A stretch of DNA of 64,000 nt from contig NZ_CAMPFU010000001.1 of NCBI RefSeq assembly GCF_946848805.1, positions 274,001 through 338,000 of the forward strand, in the 5' to 3' direction. Below are positions 11,547 to 24,962 of the stretch, one piece after another. This stretch comes from Deinococcus sp. Marseille-Q6407. Lineage in GTDB: Bacteria > Deinococcota > Deinococci > Deinococcales > Deinococcaceae. The notes under the pieces were generated by a model, which worked only from the letters and a program-made list of their open reading frames with translations, was not told where the DNA came from and did not search any database. Both the position numbers and the translations under genes were made by a program. Within the stretch, counting starts at the first letter, position 1, and each line of letters begins with the position of its first letter.

Positions 11547-12699
11547 ACTCAGAACTTGCACCTGAATAGGCGGACAAAAAGCGCTCCCAGAGCTGAAATT
11601 CTGGAAGTGTGTACAAACAGGCTTCAGGGGAGCGCAACCATATTCTCTCACAGCGGATTCTGGACATTCCAGAGACGCTGTACCAACGGCGAAGCCTGGA
11701 GGCTTCGCTGCACCTCTTCCACAGTCCAGGTCAGAAGACCAAGTTCAGCCAGGCAGAGGGAGTCAGCCCCAGTGCACTCAGCCGTTTCTTCAACATCTAC
11801 GACTGGGATTCAGACCGCTGCTGGGAAGAGATGCAGGACACCCAATGGCGCATGTTGCTGGACGCGGCTCGTCACAAACGCAGACCTCGTCTGCGTCTCA
11901 GTGTGGACCTGACCACGGTGGAAAAGGTGGGGACTCAACTGCCCTACGTCAGCGTCTACAACGGCAGGCACGGCATCCATCTGGTGGTCCTGTTCGCCGA
12001 GTATGGGGAACTGAAGTTCCCCATTTCTTACCGGATCTACCAGGGCAAGCACACCAGCACCCCGGTCACGCTGGCCCTCGACTTGCTGGAAGAGGTGCCA
12101 GACTTCGTGGGGAAACGCTTTCAGGTCTGCGTACTGGCGGACAGCGGATTCGAATCCGCTGTCTTTCTGGACGGTGTGCAGCGTCTCGGTTTCGAGTTCG
12201 TGGTGGGTGTGCGGAGCAACCGGCGCACAGACCATCCTGGACAGGTGACAGTGGCGGATTGTCCGCACGGAGGGTATGTCAACCTCGCCAACTGGCCTCT
12301 GGAAACGCTGACCCTGGGGAGAATAGACCGTGGGGACCGCGAATTCTTCGCGGTGTCGTCTGAGCTGTTAGAGGGGAAGGACATCCTTGCTGAAGGAAAA
12401 CGGCGCTGGGCACTGGAGTCGTTTTTCAAAGAAGGGAAGCATCAGTTTGGGTTGGCGCAGTTCGCGCTGCGAACTGCCAGGGGTCTGGACCGCTGGATTT
12501 TGATGGTCTTCCTGGCCTTCACCCTAACCATGCTGTACCGCTCTGAGGACATGACCCTGAAAGAGGCGGCACGCCTGGCCCTCTACACCCTGTTCCCCGT
12601 AGTCAGGCTCAACCATCTTCTGAGTCAGCTCCAAAAAGAACGAGAATTTCTTCTCCAGCACGGCTATTCGCTCAGCTATGCAAGGTGCAAGTTATGAGT
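11547..12699 (+). mobile_element. Complete IS4-like insertion sequence, about 1.15 kb
   Basis: Terminal inverted repeats of 17 bp are visible: ACTCAGAACTTGCACCT at 11547-11563 and AGGTGCAAGTTATGAGT at 12683-12699, with a single mismatch. One transposase gene fills the interior and its stop codon lies inside the right repeat. A CTA triplet abuts both ends (11544-11546 and 12700-12702), and an 8-bp direct repeat GTCTAACT spans each border (11542-11549, 12698-12705), so the exact ends and target duplication are ambiguous by a few bases. The element looks intact and possibly active. Confidence 0.85.
11609..12697 (+). CDS. IS4-like DDE transposase
   Basis: 362 aa. The N-terminal third is a DNA-binding region ([20 protein letters not shown]). 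The catalytic core shows [11 protein letters not shown] (first Asp) near residue 93, [20 protein letters not shown] (second Asp) near 175, and [20 protein letters not shown] (Glu with the family Lys) near 265. A hydrophobic C-terminus follows. No frameshift or stop is seen, so the enzyme should be functional. The family assignment (IS4 versus IS701-like) rests on motif recognition only. Confidence 0.87.
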   Translation: MYKQASGERNHILSQRILDIPETLYQRRSLEASLHLFHSPGQKTKFSQAEGVSPSALSRFFNIYDWDSDRCWEEMQDTQWRMLLDAARHKRRPRLRLSVDLTTVEKVGTQLPYVSVYNGRHGIHLVVLFAEYGELKFPISYRIYQGKHTSTPVTLALDLLEEVPDFVGKRFQVCVLADSGFESAVFLDGVQRLGFEFVVGVRSNRRTDHPGQVTVADCPHGGYVNLANWPLETLTLGRIDRGDREFFAVSSELLEGKDILAEGKRRWALESFFKEGKHQFGLAQFALRTARGLDRWILMVFLAFTLTMLYRSEDMTLKEAARLALYTLFPVVRLNHLLSQLQKEREFLLQHGYSLSYARCKL

Positions 12700-12720
12700 C
12701 TAACTGTACGAACACAAGCT

Positions 12721-12765
12721 GCCCTGCTTCAGACCAGTCTCCAAGTCTGAGGCAGGGCAACTTTT
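12721..12765 (+). terminator. Terminator, probably that of rsmD-coaD displaced by the IS
   Basis: The stem GCCCTGCTTCAGAC (12721-12734) pairs with GTCTGAGGCAGGGC (12745-12758) with one wobble, followed by AACTTTT. It lies just beyond the right end of the IS, so it may have served coaD before insertion. Confidence 0.7.
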
Positions 12766-13042
12766 GGAAAGTCCCCTCATTTTGCGGTTACGGTGCTGCC
12801 TTTTCGGCTTCGGACTTCTGCCTTAATCAAAACTAAATCCTTCAAGGTTTTCTCTGACAGAAGCGGGGAGCGGATTATGGACCAAGCAGAAGAGGAATAT
12901 ATTTTTTGAATAAGCGTGTCCCAGAGGTATTGGAGCAAGAGGAAGTATATTTGGAATATTCCAAATACAGATTTTAATTATTACAAGCTGTCTTAACCGA
13001 TACAGAAACTAGATTCCATGCCTTTTCCAGAAAGGCAACAAG
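12766..13042. other. AT-rich intergenic stretch with 20-bp palindrome
   Basis: With the terminator before it this forms a gap of about 340 bp without a gene. From about 12820 to 13015 the sequence is clearly AT-richer than the rest of the window. It contains the perfect palindrome TATTTGGAATATTCCAAATA at 12948-12967. No ORF or RNA gene was recognised. It may be the promoter/operator of the CAP-domain gene downstream or a horizontally acquired remnant next to the IS. Confidence 0.6.
12948..12967. promoter_or_regulatory. Perfect 20-bp palindrome, candidate operator
   Basis: TATTTGGAATATTCCAAATA is identical to its reverse complement. It lies about 75-95 bp upstream of the proposed GTG start of the secreted CAP-domain gene. 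It does not match the RDRM (TTATGTCATTGACATAA). The binding protein is unknown. Confidence 0.45.
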
Positions 13043-13820
13043 GTGGATGAAGTGAGAGCGATCTGGAGACGACTGGGCAGGGGTAGGAATGGCAGTGGCG
13101 CTGGGTCTGACAGGCTGTGGAACCGGAGGTGCGCCCAACATCGGGGCCCAGGCCACGCCGGCCGCCGGTATTTCAGCCGGGCAGAGCAGCAAGCTTCATC
13201 CCCTCAGTGTCATGACGGTGTCTCCCTCCGCCGAGGAAGCTGAGCTTTTGCTCCTGATCAACGAGGTGCGGACCCGGGGCACGGTGGCCGGCAAGAACGT
13301 GATTCCAGGCAGCTGCGTCGCAGATACTTTTGTGGCCGGTCAGCTCAAAGCTCTCTCCTATAGCGGTGTTCTGGCCCGCGCCGCTGGCCGTCACGCCCAG
13401 TACATGAGCCGGGTAGGCTACCAGGCCCACGACGAGGACCGCGCCCTGGCGGGCAATAGTGGGTTCTTTTATGGCAGCACCCGGCGTGAGCGGGTCCAGC
13501 GCAGCCTGAACGAAGCGGGCCTGTCGCCCACTTACGATTTCGTGGCTGGCAACTCCGGTGAGAACGTGGCGGGCGGCACCCCTGGACAGACGGCCAGCGG
13601 CGAGACGACGACCGGCTACGCCACTCCCCGCGAAGTCATGGAAGCCTGGATGCAGAGCCCTTCTCACTGCCACAACCTGATGAACCCTGACTGGGATTTC
13701 GTCGGTACGGCCTACGTCTATAACGCTGAGCCCAACGTGCAAGTGCAGCCCCGGCGGCATCAGTATTCCTGGGTGCAGGTGTTCGGCCGCGGCACGCCCA
13801 ACGTCAAATACACCTACTGA
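13043..13820 (+). CDS. Secreted CAP/SCP-domain lipoprotein; probable frameshift in signal peptide
   Basis: The mature part (frame from 13089) is about 230 aa. It contains a CAP domain: LLLLINEVRTRG, LARAAGRHAQYMSRVGYQAH, NSGENVAGG and EVMEAWMQSPSHCHNLMNPD, the usual CAP motifs. It carries a lipobox LTGC at 13107-13118. ATG 13089 would give only nine residues before the Cys and no basic n-region. In frame 2, GTG 13043, with AAAGG 7 nt upstream, encodes VDEVRAIWRRLG. Joining it to AGVGMAVALGLTGC in frame 3 needs a one-base change near 13074-13079 and would restore a standard lipoprotein signal. So the start region is either frameshifted or misread; the CAP domain itself is intact. Function of bacterial CAP proteins is poorly defined. 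Confidence 0.7.
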
Positions 13821-13837
13821 GTGGTCCTTCGTCACAA

Positions 13838-13872
13838 GGCGCTGGTTCGGGCTATATACCTAAGCCAGCGCC
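13838..13872 (+). terminator. Hairpin after the CAP-domain gene
   Basis: GGCGCTGGTT (13838-13847) pairs with AAGCCAGCGCC (13862-13872). There is no clean T-run, so termination is uncertain. Confidence 0.4.
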
Positions 13873-13947
13873 CATTTGCTGCCTACCTTCCACTCGGTGA
13901 GGAGCAGGCGCAGGACAGAAGTGATGCCAGCGCGTTCACCTTTACAT

Positions 13948-13960
13948 TATACTTCTCCTC
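13948..13960 (+). promoter_or_regulatory. Leaderless-type promoter of the response regulator
   Basis: TATACT (13948-13953) lies 7 nt before ATG 13961 with no purine-rich SD between. Confidence 0.65.
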
Positions 13961-14425
13961 ATGCCGATGTCAGACACCACCTCAAAACCTCTTTGTCTGT
14001 TGTTGGTGGAAGACGAACAGGCCGACGCGGAGCTGTTCCAGGAACTATTGAGTGATGTGGCCGCGCATGCCACGGTCGTTCATATGGCCAACGGGCAAGA
14101 AGCGCTGGACTACCTGCAACAGCTGAACGACGACCTCTCCGACGATCAGCCGCAGTCGCGGCCCAACCTGATCGTGCTGGACCTGAACATGCCGGTGATG
14201 AACGGTCATACTTTCCTGGAACATGCCAAGAAGGACGAGCGTCTCAGCGATATTCCGGTGCTGGTGCTGAGCACTTCTGACCACGCCGACGACGTGCAGC
14301 GGGCCTATCAGGCCCATGCCAGCGGCTACCTGGTCAAGCCGACTTCTTTTCAGGAGTACACCGAAATGCTCCGCCTGATGACCTCCTACTGGGGCGAAGT
14401 CATGCGGCTGCCGCGCGGCCACTAG
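13961..14425 (+). CDS. Single-domain response regulator (Rcp1-like)
   Basis: 154 aa consisting of one receiver domain. The acidic pocket is in LLLVEDEQADAELF near residue 12-25. The phospho-acceptor Asp is in LIVLDLNMPVMNG near residue 72, the Thr/Ser switch in VLVLSTSDHADDV, and the Lys in GYLVKPTSF near 127. The insertion between beta 2 and 3 (DDLSDDQPQSRP) and the overall form resemble phytochrome-type regulators such as Rcp1. No output domain and no histidine kinase are nearby, so its partner is unknown. Two starts (13961, 13967) are possible; the -10 spacing favours 13961. Confidence 0.88.
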   Translation: MPMSDTTSKPLCLLLVEDEQADAELFQELLSDVAAHATVVHMANGQEALDYLQQLNDDLSDDQPQSRPNLIVLDLNMPVMNGHTFLEHAKKDERLSDIPVLVLSTSDHADDVQRAYQAHASGYLVKPTSFQEYTEMLRLMTSYWGEVMRLPRGH

Positions 14426-14546
14426 CTTTTGACTGCCTTTTCGCAGTTCAGCATGCTTTCGACGCCTGAGTAGGGCGCCTTTTTCTGGGGCTTCCCTCGT
14501 GGCCCCGGCCGGAACCTTGCTTCCAGAAAGGCCCGGCCCCGGCCCG

Positions 14547-14559
14547 TATGCTGTGGCTT
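14547..14559 (+). promoter_or_regulatory. Leaderless-type promoter of the UbiD-family gene
   Basis: TATGCT (14547-14552) is exactly 7 nt before ATG 14560. The longer start at 14548 would lie inside the -10 box, so this site decides the start codon. Confidence 0.65.
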
Positions 14560-16413
<1,854 letters not shown>

Positions 16414-16440
16414 ACTGAGTAAGAGAGACTGAAAGCGAAA

Positions 16441-16474
16441 GGCGGCAGGAACATTGTTTTCCTGCCGCCTCTCT
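16441..16474. terminator. Bidirectional terminator between ubiD-like gene and small basic protein
   Basis: GGCGGCAGGAA (16441-16451) pairs with TTCCTGCCGCC (16459-16469), with TCTCTT after it on the plus strand and CTTTCGCTTTC on the minus strand. It lies between convergent genes. Confidence 0.75.
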
Positions 16475-16508
16475 TCGAGGTTCTTCTGTATTTATCTCAG
16501 CGCCTAGC

Positions 16509-16754
16509 CTAGAAGAAGCCACGTCCCTTACGGCTGCTCTGGCTCCGGCGGCCAAAGCGGCGATTAGCAGTATCTAGCAGGGTGTCGAACAGCTGTTCGC
16601 GCCGGCCGGGGCGGTAGAGCCGGCTTTGCCGGGCACGCTGGCTGCTCCGGTACTGGGTCAGCAGTTCCAGTCCGACAGGCAACAGCAGGGGCAGCAGCCG
16701 GCGCAGGGTGGATTTGCGGGAGGTGCTTCGGGAAGCTTTCTGATAACGGGCCAT
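16509..16754 (-). CDS. Small basic hypothetical protein
   Basis: 81 aa, rich in Arg, Ser and Leu. It starts MARYQKASRSTSRKSTLRRL, continues with one short hydrophobic stretch (LLPLLLPVGLELL at about 21-33) and ends in a basic tail (RRFGRRSQSSRKGRGFF). I do not recognise a family. The hydrophobic stretch between basic ends could be a membrane segment. On the minus strand, TATTAC ends 7 nt before the ATG, similar to the leaderless promoters here but lacking the final T. A longer frame to 16901 overlaps the rpsF promoter and was not used. Confidence 0.5.
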   Translation of the reverse strand: MARYQKASRSTSRKSTLRRLLPLLLPVGLELLTQYRSSQRARQSRLYRPGRREQLFDTLLDTANRRFGRRSQSSRKGRGFF

Positions 16755-16811
16755 AGCTCCAGTAATAGCGGAAAGGCGTAGCGTATGGCTGAGGCGTCGC
16801 TTAGATTCTGC

Positions 16812-16817
16812 TATAAT
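16812..16817 (+). promoter_or_regulatory. -10 box of the rpsF operon
   Basis: A consensus TATAAT lies about 80 nt upstream of the rpsF start, implying a leadered mRNA. The -35 is not clear. Confidence 0.55.
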
Positions 16818-16894
16818 CCGCACTTGCGCCGCCCGGGCGAGGCTGACATCTGTCTGACCTGCTCCGCTGCGGCAGAGAGCGAGGTGAATGAACA

Positions 16895-17206
16895 ATGGCA
16901 CAGTACGACCTGAACCTGATCCTGAACCCCAACATCAGCGCCGAGCAGGTGGAAACCGAAAAGGAATTCATCCAGCGCGCCGTGAGCAACGCGGGAGGCG
17001 AGATCACCAACCTGGACGAACTCGGCAACCGCCGCCTGGCCTACGCGATCAACAAGACCCGCGAAGGCTACTACCTGATGTACACCATCAACGTGGAAGG
17101 CAACCCTGAAAAGGACATTGCCAGCAACCTGCGTCTGCGCGACAACGTGTACCGCGTGTTGGTGGTCAAGGACCGTCCCGAGTGGAAGACCAAGAAGAGC
17201 GCCTGA
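16895..17206 (+). CDS. rpsF: 30S ribosomal protein S6
   Basis: 103 aa. S6 pairs with S18 on the 30S platform. It begins AQYDLNLILNPNISAEQVE and contains LGNRRLAYAINKTREGYYLM, the family core. It is the first gene of rpsF-ssb-rpsR-rplI. About 210 bp separate it from ssb, an interval that contains an additional regulated promoter. Confidence 0.96.
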   Translation: MAQYDLNLILNPNISAEQVETEKEFIQRAVSNAGGEITNLDELGNRRLAYAINKTREGYYLMYTINVEGNPEKDIASNLRLRDNVYRVLVVKDRPEWKTKKSA

Positions 17207-17251
17207 GCGCCCTTTTTTCCCGGTTCAAACTTTTCCGGCTTGCTCGCCCTT

Positions 17252-17268
17252 TTATGTCATTGACATAA
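17252..17268. promoter_or_regulatory. Radiation/desiccation response motif (RDRM) of ssb
   Basis: TTATGTCATTGACATAA is a perfect 8+1+8 palindrome and matches the published Deinococcus RDRM consensus. RDRMs are bound by the repressor DdrO, which the metalloprotease IrrE/PprI cleaves after DNA damage. Here the right half supplies the -35 box of the ssb promoter, so bound repressor should block RNA polymerase directly. Confidence 0.93.
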
Positions 17269-17288
17269 TACGGCATCCACACTATGCT
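17260..17288 (+). promoter_or_regulatory. ssb promoter overlapping the RDRM
   Basis: TTGACA (17260-17265), a 17-bp spacer, then TATGCT (17283-17288) form a near-consensus sigma-70-type promoter. The -35 lies inside the RDRM. The transcript would have a leader of about 120 nt to the ssb start. Confidence 0.85.
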
Positions 17289-17417
17289 TTATTCACCCCT
17301 CGCCCGGCCGCTTAAAGAGCAGGCCGCGAGCAGAGACAGGGGCAAATTCAGGGCCGCTAGCCTCAGACATATCAATTCACATGTAAGCTCGCTAGCGACG
17401 TAAAAGGAGAAATGACT

Positions 17418-18293
<876 letters not shown>

Positions 18294-18418
18294 GTTGACT
18301 GCGCTGGCCTAAGCTGGCGCACAAACGAGAGCGAGGATCAAATGTGGTCAGGGGGGCTATCCCCGAGCCTGATTCCCGCTCTTCTGCCGACCTCAACGGA
18401 TATTTATAAGGAATCAAA

Positions 18419-18685
18419 ATGACCAAACCTGACCGTAAACCCCGCGGCAAGGGCCCCAAGCGCCCCCGCAAGCCGAAAGTGGATCCTTTTTCCATCGGCG
18501 AACTGGAAATTACTGACTACAAAGATGTGAAGATGCTGCGCCGCTTCGTGAGCGATACCGGCAAGATTCTTCCCCGCCGCCGCACGGGCCTCTCGGCCAA
18601 GCACCAGCGCCGTATCTCGCAGACCGTGAAGGTCGCGCGTCAGATGGCCCTGCTGCCCTACACCGAGAAGCTGGTCCGGAAGTAA
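18419..18685 (+). CDS. rpsR: 30S ribosomal protein S18
   Basis: 88 aa. It binds 16S rRNA together with S6. The family core is [24 protein letters not shown] (here [18 protein letters not shown]), then [20 protein letters not shown]. The basic N-terminal tail is Lys/Arg/Pro-rich. The SD AAGGA is 7-8 nt upstream. It lies 11 nt before rplI. Confidence 0.96.
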   Translation: MTKPDRKPRGKGPKRPRKPKVDPFSIGELEITDYKDVKMLRRFVSDTGKILPRRRTGLSAKHQRRISQTVKVARQMALLPYTEKLVRK

Positions 18686-18696
18686 GGAGAGAAGCA

Positions 18697-19137
18697 ATGC
18701 AAGTGATTCTTCTTGAACCCGGCAAGCTGGGACAGACCGGCGAAATCGTGACCGTCAAGCCCGGCTACGCCCGCAACTTCCTGATTCCCCGTGGCATGGC
18801 CGTTCCGGCCAACGCCACCAACATGAAGTCGCTGGAGGCCCGCATCCGCAGCCGCCAGAAGATTCTGGCCGAGGAAAAGGCCACCGCCGAAGACCTCGCC
18901 AGCCGCCTGGAAAACGTTGCCATCGAGCTGAGCGTGCGCGCCGGTGAAGGCAAGGTTTACGGCGCCGTGACTTCCGGCGACGTGGCCGACGCCCTGGACC
19001 GCCTGGGCTTCGACGTGGACCGCCGCAAGATCGAAATGCCCAAGGCCGTCAAGGAAATTGGCGAGTACGACATCAGCTACAAGGCTCACCCTGAAGTGAG
19101 CATTCCTCTCAAGCTGGTTGTCAACGCCGAGAAGTAA
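18697..19137 (+). CDS. rplI: 50S ribosomal protein L9
   Basis: 146 aa. The N-terminal rRNA-binding domain starts MQVILLEPGKLGQTGEIVTV and includes KPGYARNFLIPRGMAVPA. The long connecting helix is at about 40-75, and the C-terminal domain at 80-146 includes GKVYGAVTSGDVADAL. SD AAGGAG is upstream. It is the last gene of the operon, and a terminator follows. Confidence 0.96.
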   Translation: MQVILLEPGKLGQTGEIVTVKPGYARNFLIPRGMAVPANATNMKSLEARIRSRQKILAEEKATAEDLASRLENVAIELSVRAGEGKVYGAVTSGDVADALDRLGFDVDRRKIEMPKAVKEIGEYDISYKAHPEVSIPLKLVVNAEK

Positions 19138-19156
19138 GACCAGAGCAGGATAAGAA

Positions 19157-19183
19157 AACCGCCCTCCGGGGCGGCTTTTTTTA
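19157..19183 (+). terminator. Rho-independent terminator after rplI
   Basis: AACCGCCCTCCGGGGCGGCTTTTTTTA forms a short GC stem (CCGCCC/GGGCGG) with a long T-run. Confidence 0.88.
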
Positions 19184-19221
19184 TGCTCTGAAGTTGGCTT
19201 TATGGCTTATGCTCGTGTTGC

Positions 19222-20142
19222 TTACTCTCCCTCGCGCACTGTGGCGAGCAGTTCCTCGGTCACTTTCAGCGCAGCTGGCCCCAGCGGCGAGCGGGTGATG
19301 CCCAGCAGGATACTGAGCTTGTTCTGGCGCATGCCCGAAAGGTGGGCCCAGCGGGTGATGTCAGTGCGGTGCAGGGCGTAGGTTTCGTCGCGCAAGTAGC
19401 GCACGGCGCCGTCGTAGTAGCCGGCATTGAAAGCGGCATGGGCCAGTTTTTCCTGCGGCAACATTTTCAGGCCACGGGTGGCCAGCAGCGCGGCGCGGGC
19501 CTCGTCGCGGCCCCCGAAGCCATACAGCTGCTCGAGCAGATACACCGATTTGGGAAATTTCAGCCCGGCGGCAGCGCGCCAGGCGTGTGGCAGCCGCAGC
19601 TCGAATTCCGGCCAGAGGCCCGCGTGGGTCAGCAGCGCCGGGTAAAGTGCCTCGGTGGCCCAGCGGCGGGCCTCGCCCAGCGCCATGATCTGCTCGGCTG
19701 GGCCCGCTCCACCTGCCCGGAAAGTCTGCTTGACGGCGACCAGTTCCTCGCTGACGCTGCGGAGGGTCTCTGCCCGCCAGTCGGCCCGGCGCTCCTCGCT
19801 GAGGGTCCACAGCTGGCGCTGAATGCGGGCAAAGTAGCCGGTGGGGTCGTACAGGGCACGGCTGCTGGCCAGCAGACCTAGTGGGGCTTCGGCGCGGGCC
19901 ACGTCCCATTCGCGCCAGCGTTCCAGCTGCTCGTAAGGAAAGCGGATAACCCGCACGCCGCTGCGCAGATCCTCTTGCATGCTCTGCACGCCACGCTCGA
20001 AAGCCAGGTAGGTGGGCACGCTGCCGGTCCAGGCGTCGTCGGTATCAAAGCTGCCGGCGGCCGCCACGGCGCGCACCCGGCGGTCGGCAATCAGTTTCTC
20101 GGCCGTTTTTTCGGCCCGTTGGGCGAGTTCCAGTTCGTTCAA
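19222..20142 (-). CDS. Hypothetical protein with nucleotidyltransferase-like N-terminus
   Basis: 306 aa with TTG 20140-20142 as start, preceded by AGAGGAG 9 nt upstream; the frame is open to 20187. Near residue 25-50 it reads [19 protein letters not shown], which resembles the GS...D-D pocket of nucleotidyltransferase-fold proteins. The rest is helical, with [20 protein letters not shown] and a C-terminal half rich in Leu/Ala. I do not recognise a named family, so no activity is claimed. It stands alone between the rplI terminator and the potassium transporter, on the minus strand. Confidence 0.7.
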   Translation of the reverse strand: MNELELAQRAEKTAEKLIADRRVRAVAAAGSFDTDDAWTGSVPTYLAFERGVQSMQEDLRSGVRVIRFPYEQLERWREWDVARAEAPLGLLASSRALYDPTGYFARIQRQLWTLSEERRADWRAETLRSVSEELVAVKQTFRAGGAGPAEQIMALGEARRWATEALYPALLTHAGLWPEFELRLPHAWRAAAGLKFPKSVYLLEQLYGFGGRDEARAALLATRGLKMLPQEKLAHAAFNAGYYDGAVRYLRDETYALHRTDITRWAHLSGMRQNKLSILLGITRSPLGPAALKVTEELLATVREGE

Positions 20143-20263
20143 AGCGTTCTTTCTCCTCTGGACTGGTCTTTGTTCAGGGCAGAGCATCTACTCTAGCGGT
20201 TCCCAGTCCCCACGGCCGGCACAGTTTGCCGGCAGGGAAAGCGGGGGGCCTTCCGGGAACTTT

Positions 20264-21643
20264 TTAGCCGATCAAGACGTCGCTGGTTTCGGGGAAGCGC
20301 ACGGGCGGCGGCAGCTCACGCTGCGCAAAGGCGACCGCCAGCGTGAGCGGCCCGATGCGGCCCAGGAACATCAGCGCGATGATTACCAGTTCCTGCGCCG
20401 AATTCAGGTGGGTGGTGGCGTTCATGCTGAGGCCCACTGTGGCAAAGGCGCTGACCGCCTCGAACACCAGCTGAATAAACTGCAGCCCATCCCGGCCGTG
20501 GCGGTTAAAGACCAGCAGCAGCAGGATGCCCAGCGCCAGCATGACCAGGCTGAGCAGCCCCACGCTCATGGCCCGCAGGATGATATCGGTGCCCAGGCGC
20601 CGGTCGAACACCACCGCGTCTTTTCGGCCCCGGATCAGCGACCAGGCGCTGACCACCATCACGAACACCGTGTTGGTCTTGATGCCGCCGGCGGTGGAGC
20701 CGGAATTCCCGCCGATCAGCATCAGCAGCATCGAGTAGAACAGGCCTGCAAAAGTCATCTGGGCGTAATCGAGGGTGTTGAACCCGGCGGTGCGCGGTGT
20801 GATGCCCTGGAACCAGGACGCCAGCAGCTTCTGCTCCAACGGGAGGTTGCCCAGTGTGGCGGGGTTGTTCCACTCCATCATCCCGAACAGCACCGGCGCG
20901 GTCAGCAGCAGAAAGAACATCATCGCCAGCGAGATGCGGGTGTTGGTGCTCAGCTGATTGCGCCGGTCGCGCAGCCAGGCCAGCACGTTAACCTGCACCA
21001 GAAACCCGGTGCCGCCCAGAATAATCAGCAGCGGAATGATCAGGTTGATCCAGGGGTCACCGATCAGCCCCAGCAGCCCGGTGGGGTAGAGGCTGAAGCC
21101 GGCGTTGTTAAAGGCGCTGACCGAGTGAAACAGCGCGAAATAGAGCCCCCGCCCCAGGCCCTCACGGGCGATGAAGTCGGGGGAGAGCAGCAGGGCGCCG
21201 GCCAGCTCGATGCCCAGGGCACTCAGCACCACGGTGCGCACCAGCTGCGGCGCTTCACCCAGGCGCGAAGCGTTCACCTGCTGGGCGGCATTCAGGCGGC
21301 TGCGCACGCCCACCCGGCGGCGCAGCAGCAGCGCGGTCATGGTGCCCACCGTGATCAGGCCCAGGCCACCAAACTGCACCAGCAGCATCATGACCACTTC
21401 ACCGAACGGCGAGAAGGTGCTGCCGACATCCACCACGCCCAGCCCGGTCACGCAGACGGCGCTGGTGGCCATAAAGAGGGCCTGCAGGAAAGTGACCGTC
21501 TGGCCCGGTTCATGGCTGAGCGGCAGCCACAGCAGCAGCGTGCCGGCCAGGATGGCGGCACCAAAGGTCAGGGCAATCAGCTGGGCGGGGCTGAAACGGC
21601 CCAGTCCAAGATTTCTCAGGCGAAAAGAAAAGACGCTGTTCAT
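20264..21643 (-). CDS. TrkH/KtrB-type potassium uptake transporter
   Basis: 459 aa integral membrane protein of the four M1-P-M2 repeat type. The four pore loops are visible: SAVCVTGLGVVDVG, FHSVSAFNNAGFS, FQGITPRTAGFNTLD and VFEAVSAFATVGLS; each has the filter Gly. Repeat hydrophobic pairs surround them. The start MNSVFSFRLRNLG is chosen at ATG 21641-21643; the frame extends to 22069 but those residues are not family-like. The partner KtrA/TrkA RCK-domain protein is not adjacent, so the channel subunit must pair with one encoded elsewhere. Confidence 0.9.
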   Translation of the reverse strand: MNSVFSFRLRNLGLGRFSPAQLIALTFGAAILAGTLLLWLPLSHEPGQTVTFLQALFMATSAVCVTGLGVVDVGSTFSPFGEVVMMLLVQFGGLGLITVGTMTALLLRRRVGVRSRLNAAQQVNASRLGEAPQLVRTVVLSALGIELAGALLLSPDFIAREGLGRGLYFALFHSVSAFNNAGFSLYPTGLLGLIGDPWINLIIPLLIILGGTGFLVQVNVLAWLRDRRNQLSTNTRISLAMMFFLLLTAPVLFGMMEWNNPATLGNLPLEQKLLASWFQGITPRTAGFNTLDYAQMTFAGLFYSMLLMLIGGNSGSTAGGIKTNTVFVMVVSAWSLIRGRKDAVVFDRRLGTDIILRAMSVGLLSLVMLALGILLLLVFNRHGRDGLQFIQLVFEAVSAFATVGLSMNATTHLNSAQELVIIALMFLGRIGPLTLAVAFAQRELPPPVRFPETSDVLIG

Positions 21644-21881
21644 GGCAGAAGAAGAAAAAAAGCACCGGCCCTGAACAGCTTCTGAGCAGCCCCGAGCAGC
21701 GCGGAAAAACTGGCCCAGTCTACTCCTACTCCTTTGACTGGCCCGGGATGTGGCCTCCGCCGGGGGCTTTCGCAGCGCGGTTAGGCGGCAATTTCGGCCC
21801 TGGCAGCGCCGATGTGATAAACGGAGGGAAACATTATGCCGGCCCGCCTGCCCGGGCGCCGGCGGCGAGGGGAGAGGAATG

Positions 21882-24410
<2,529 letters not shown>

Positions 24411-24481
24411 GCGCAGGGGAGAGGGCGGGGAGCATAGGGCGGTGGCCTTGGTCTTCCCGACTTTACTCACCCCGCACCCTC

Positions 24482-24493
24482 TAGACTGTCCCC
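24482..24493 (+). promoter_or_regulatory. Leaderless-type promoter of the DIP1984-like gene
   Basis: TAGACT (24482-24487) is 6 nt before ATG 24494 with no SD. Confidence 0.6.
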
Positions 24494-24955
24494 ATGAAAC
24501 TGGCCGAAGCTCTGATTCTACGTGCCGACCTGCAAAAGCGTTTGGCGCAGGTGGCTGCTCGCCTGACCCAGAACGTGCTGGTGCAAGAAGGCGACGCCCC
24601 CGCAGAAGACCCCGCCGCCCTGCTGGCCGAACACGCCGAGCTGTCGCGGCAGCTGGCCCTTCTCATTCCCGCCATTCACCACACCAACCTGGACACCCAC
24701 CTGGCCGATGGCCGCACGCTGACCCAGGCCCTGACCGAGCGCGACCTGCTGGACGGCCAGCTGAACCTGCTGCGCCGCGTGGTGGATGAAGCCTCAGTGC
24801 AGCGCCAGCGCCACAGCATGAGTGAGGTGCGCTGGGTGCCGGTGATCAACGCCCGTGAGTGGCAGGCTCAGGCGGACGCTCTGGCCAAGCAGCGCCGCGA
24901 ACTGGACACGGCCCTGCAGCAGGCCAACTGGCTGACCGAGCTGCAGGAGGCTTAG
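24494..24955 (+). CDS. DIP1984-like helical protein
   Basis: 153 aa, largely alpha-helical and Leu/Gln/Ala-rich. It begins MKLAEALILRADLQKRLAQV and contains the stretch IHHTNLDTHLADGRTLTQAL followed by TERDLLDGQLNLLR, which I recognise from the DIP1984 (septicolysin-like) family. Heptad-like spacing suggests a coiled coil. The biochemical role of the family is unknown. It follows ppc by about 80 bp but has its own leaderless-type promoter. Confidence 0.75.
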   Translation: MKLAEALILRADLQKRLAQVAARLTQNVLVQEGDAPAEDPAALLAEHAELSRQLALLIPAIHHTNLDTHLADGRTLTQALTERDLLDGQLNLLRRVVDEASVQRQRHSMSEVRWVPVINAREWQAQADALAKQRRELDTALQQANWLTELQEA

Positions 24956-24962
24956 CTATACT

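Noticed and set aside
20012..21685. Open frame of 557 codons on the plus strand across the potassium transporter
   Set aside because: Gln/His-rich antisense shadow of a clear TrkH/KtrB gene.
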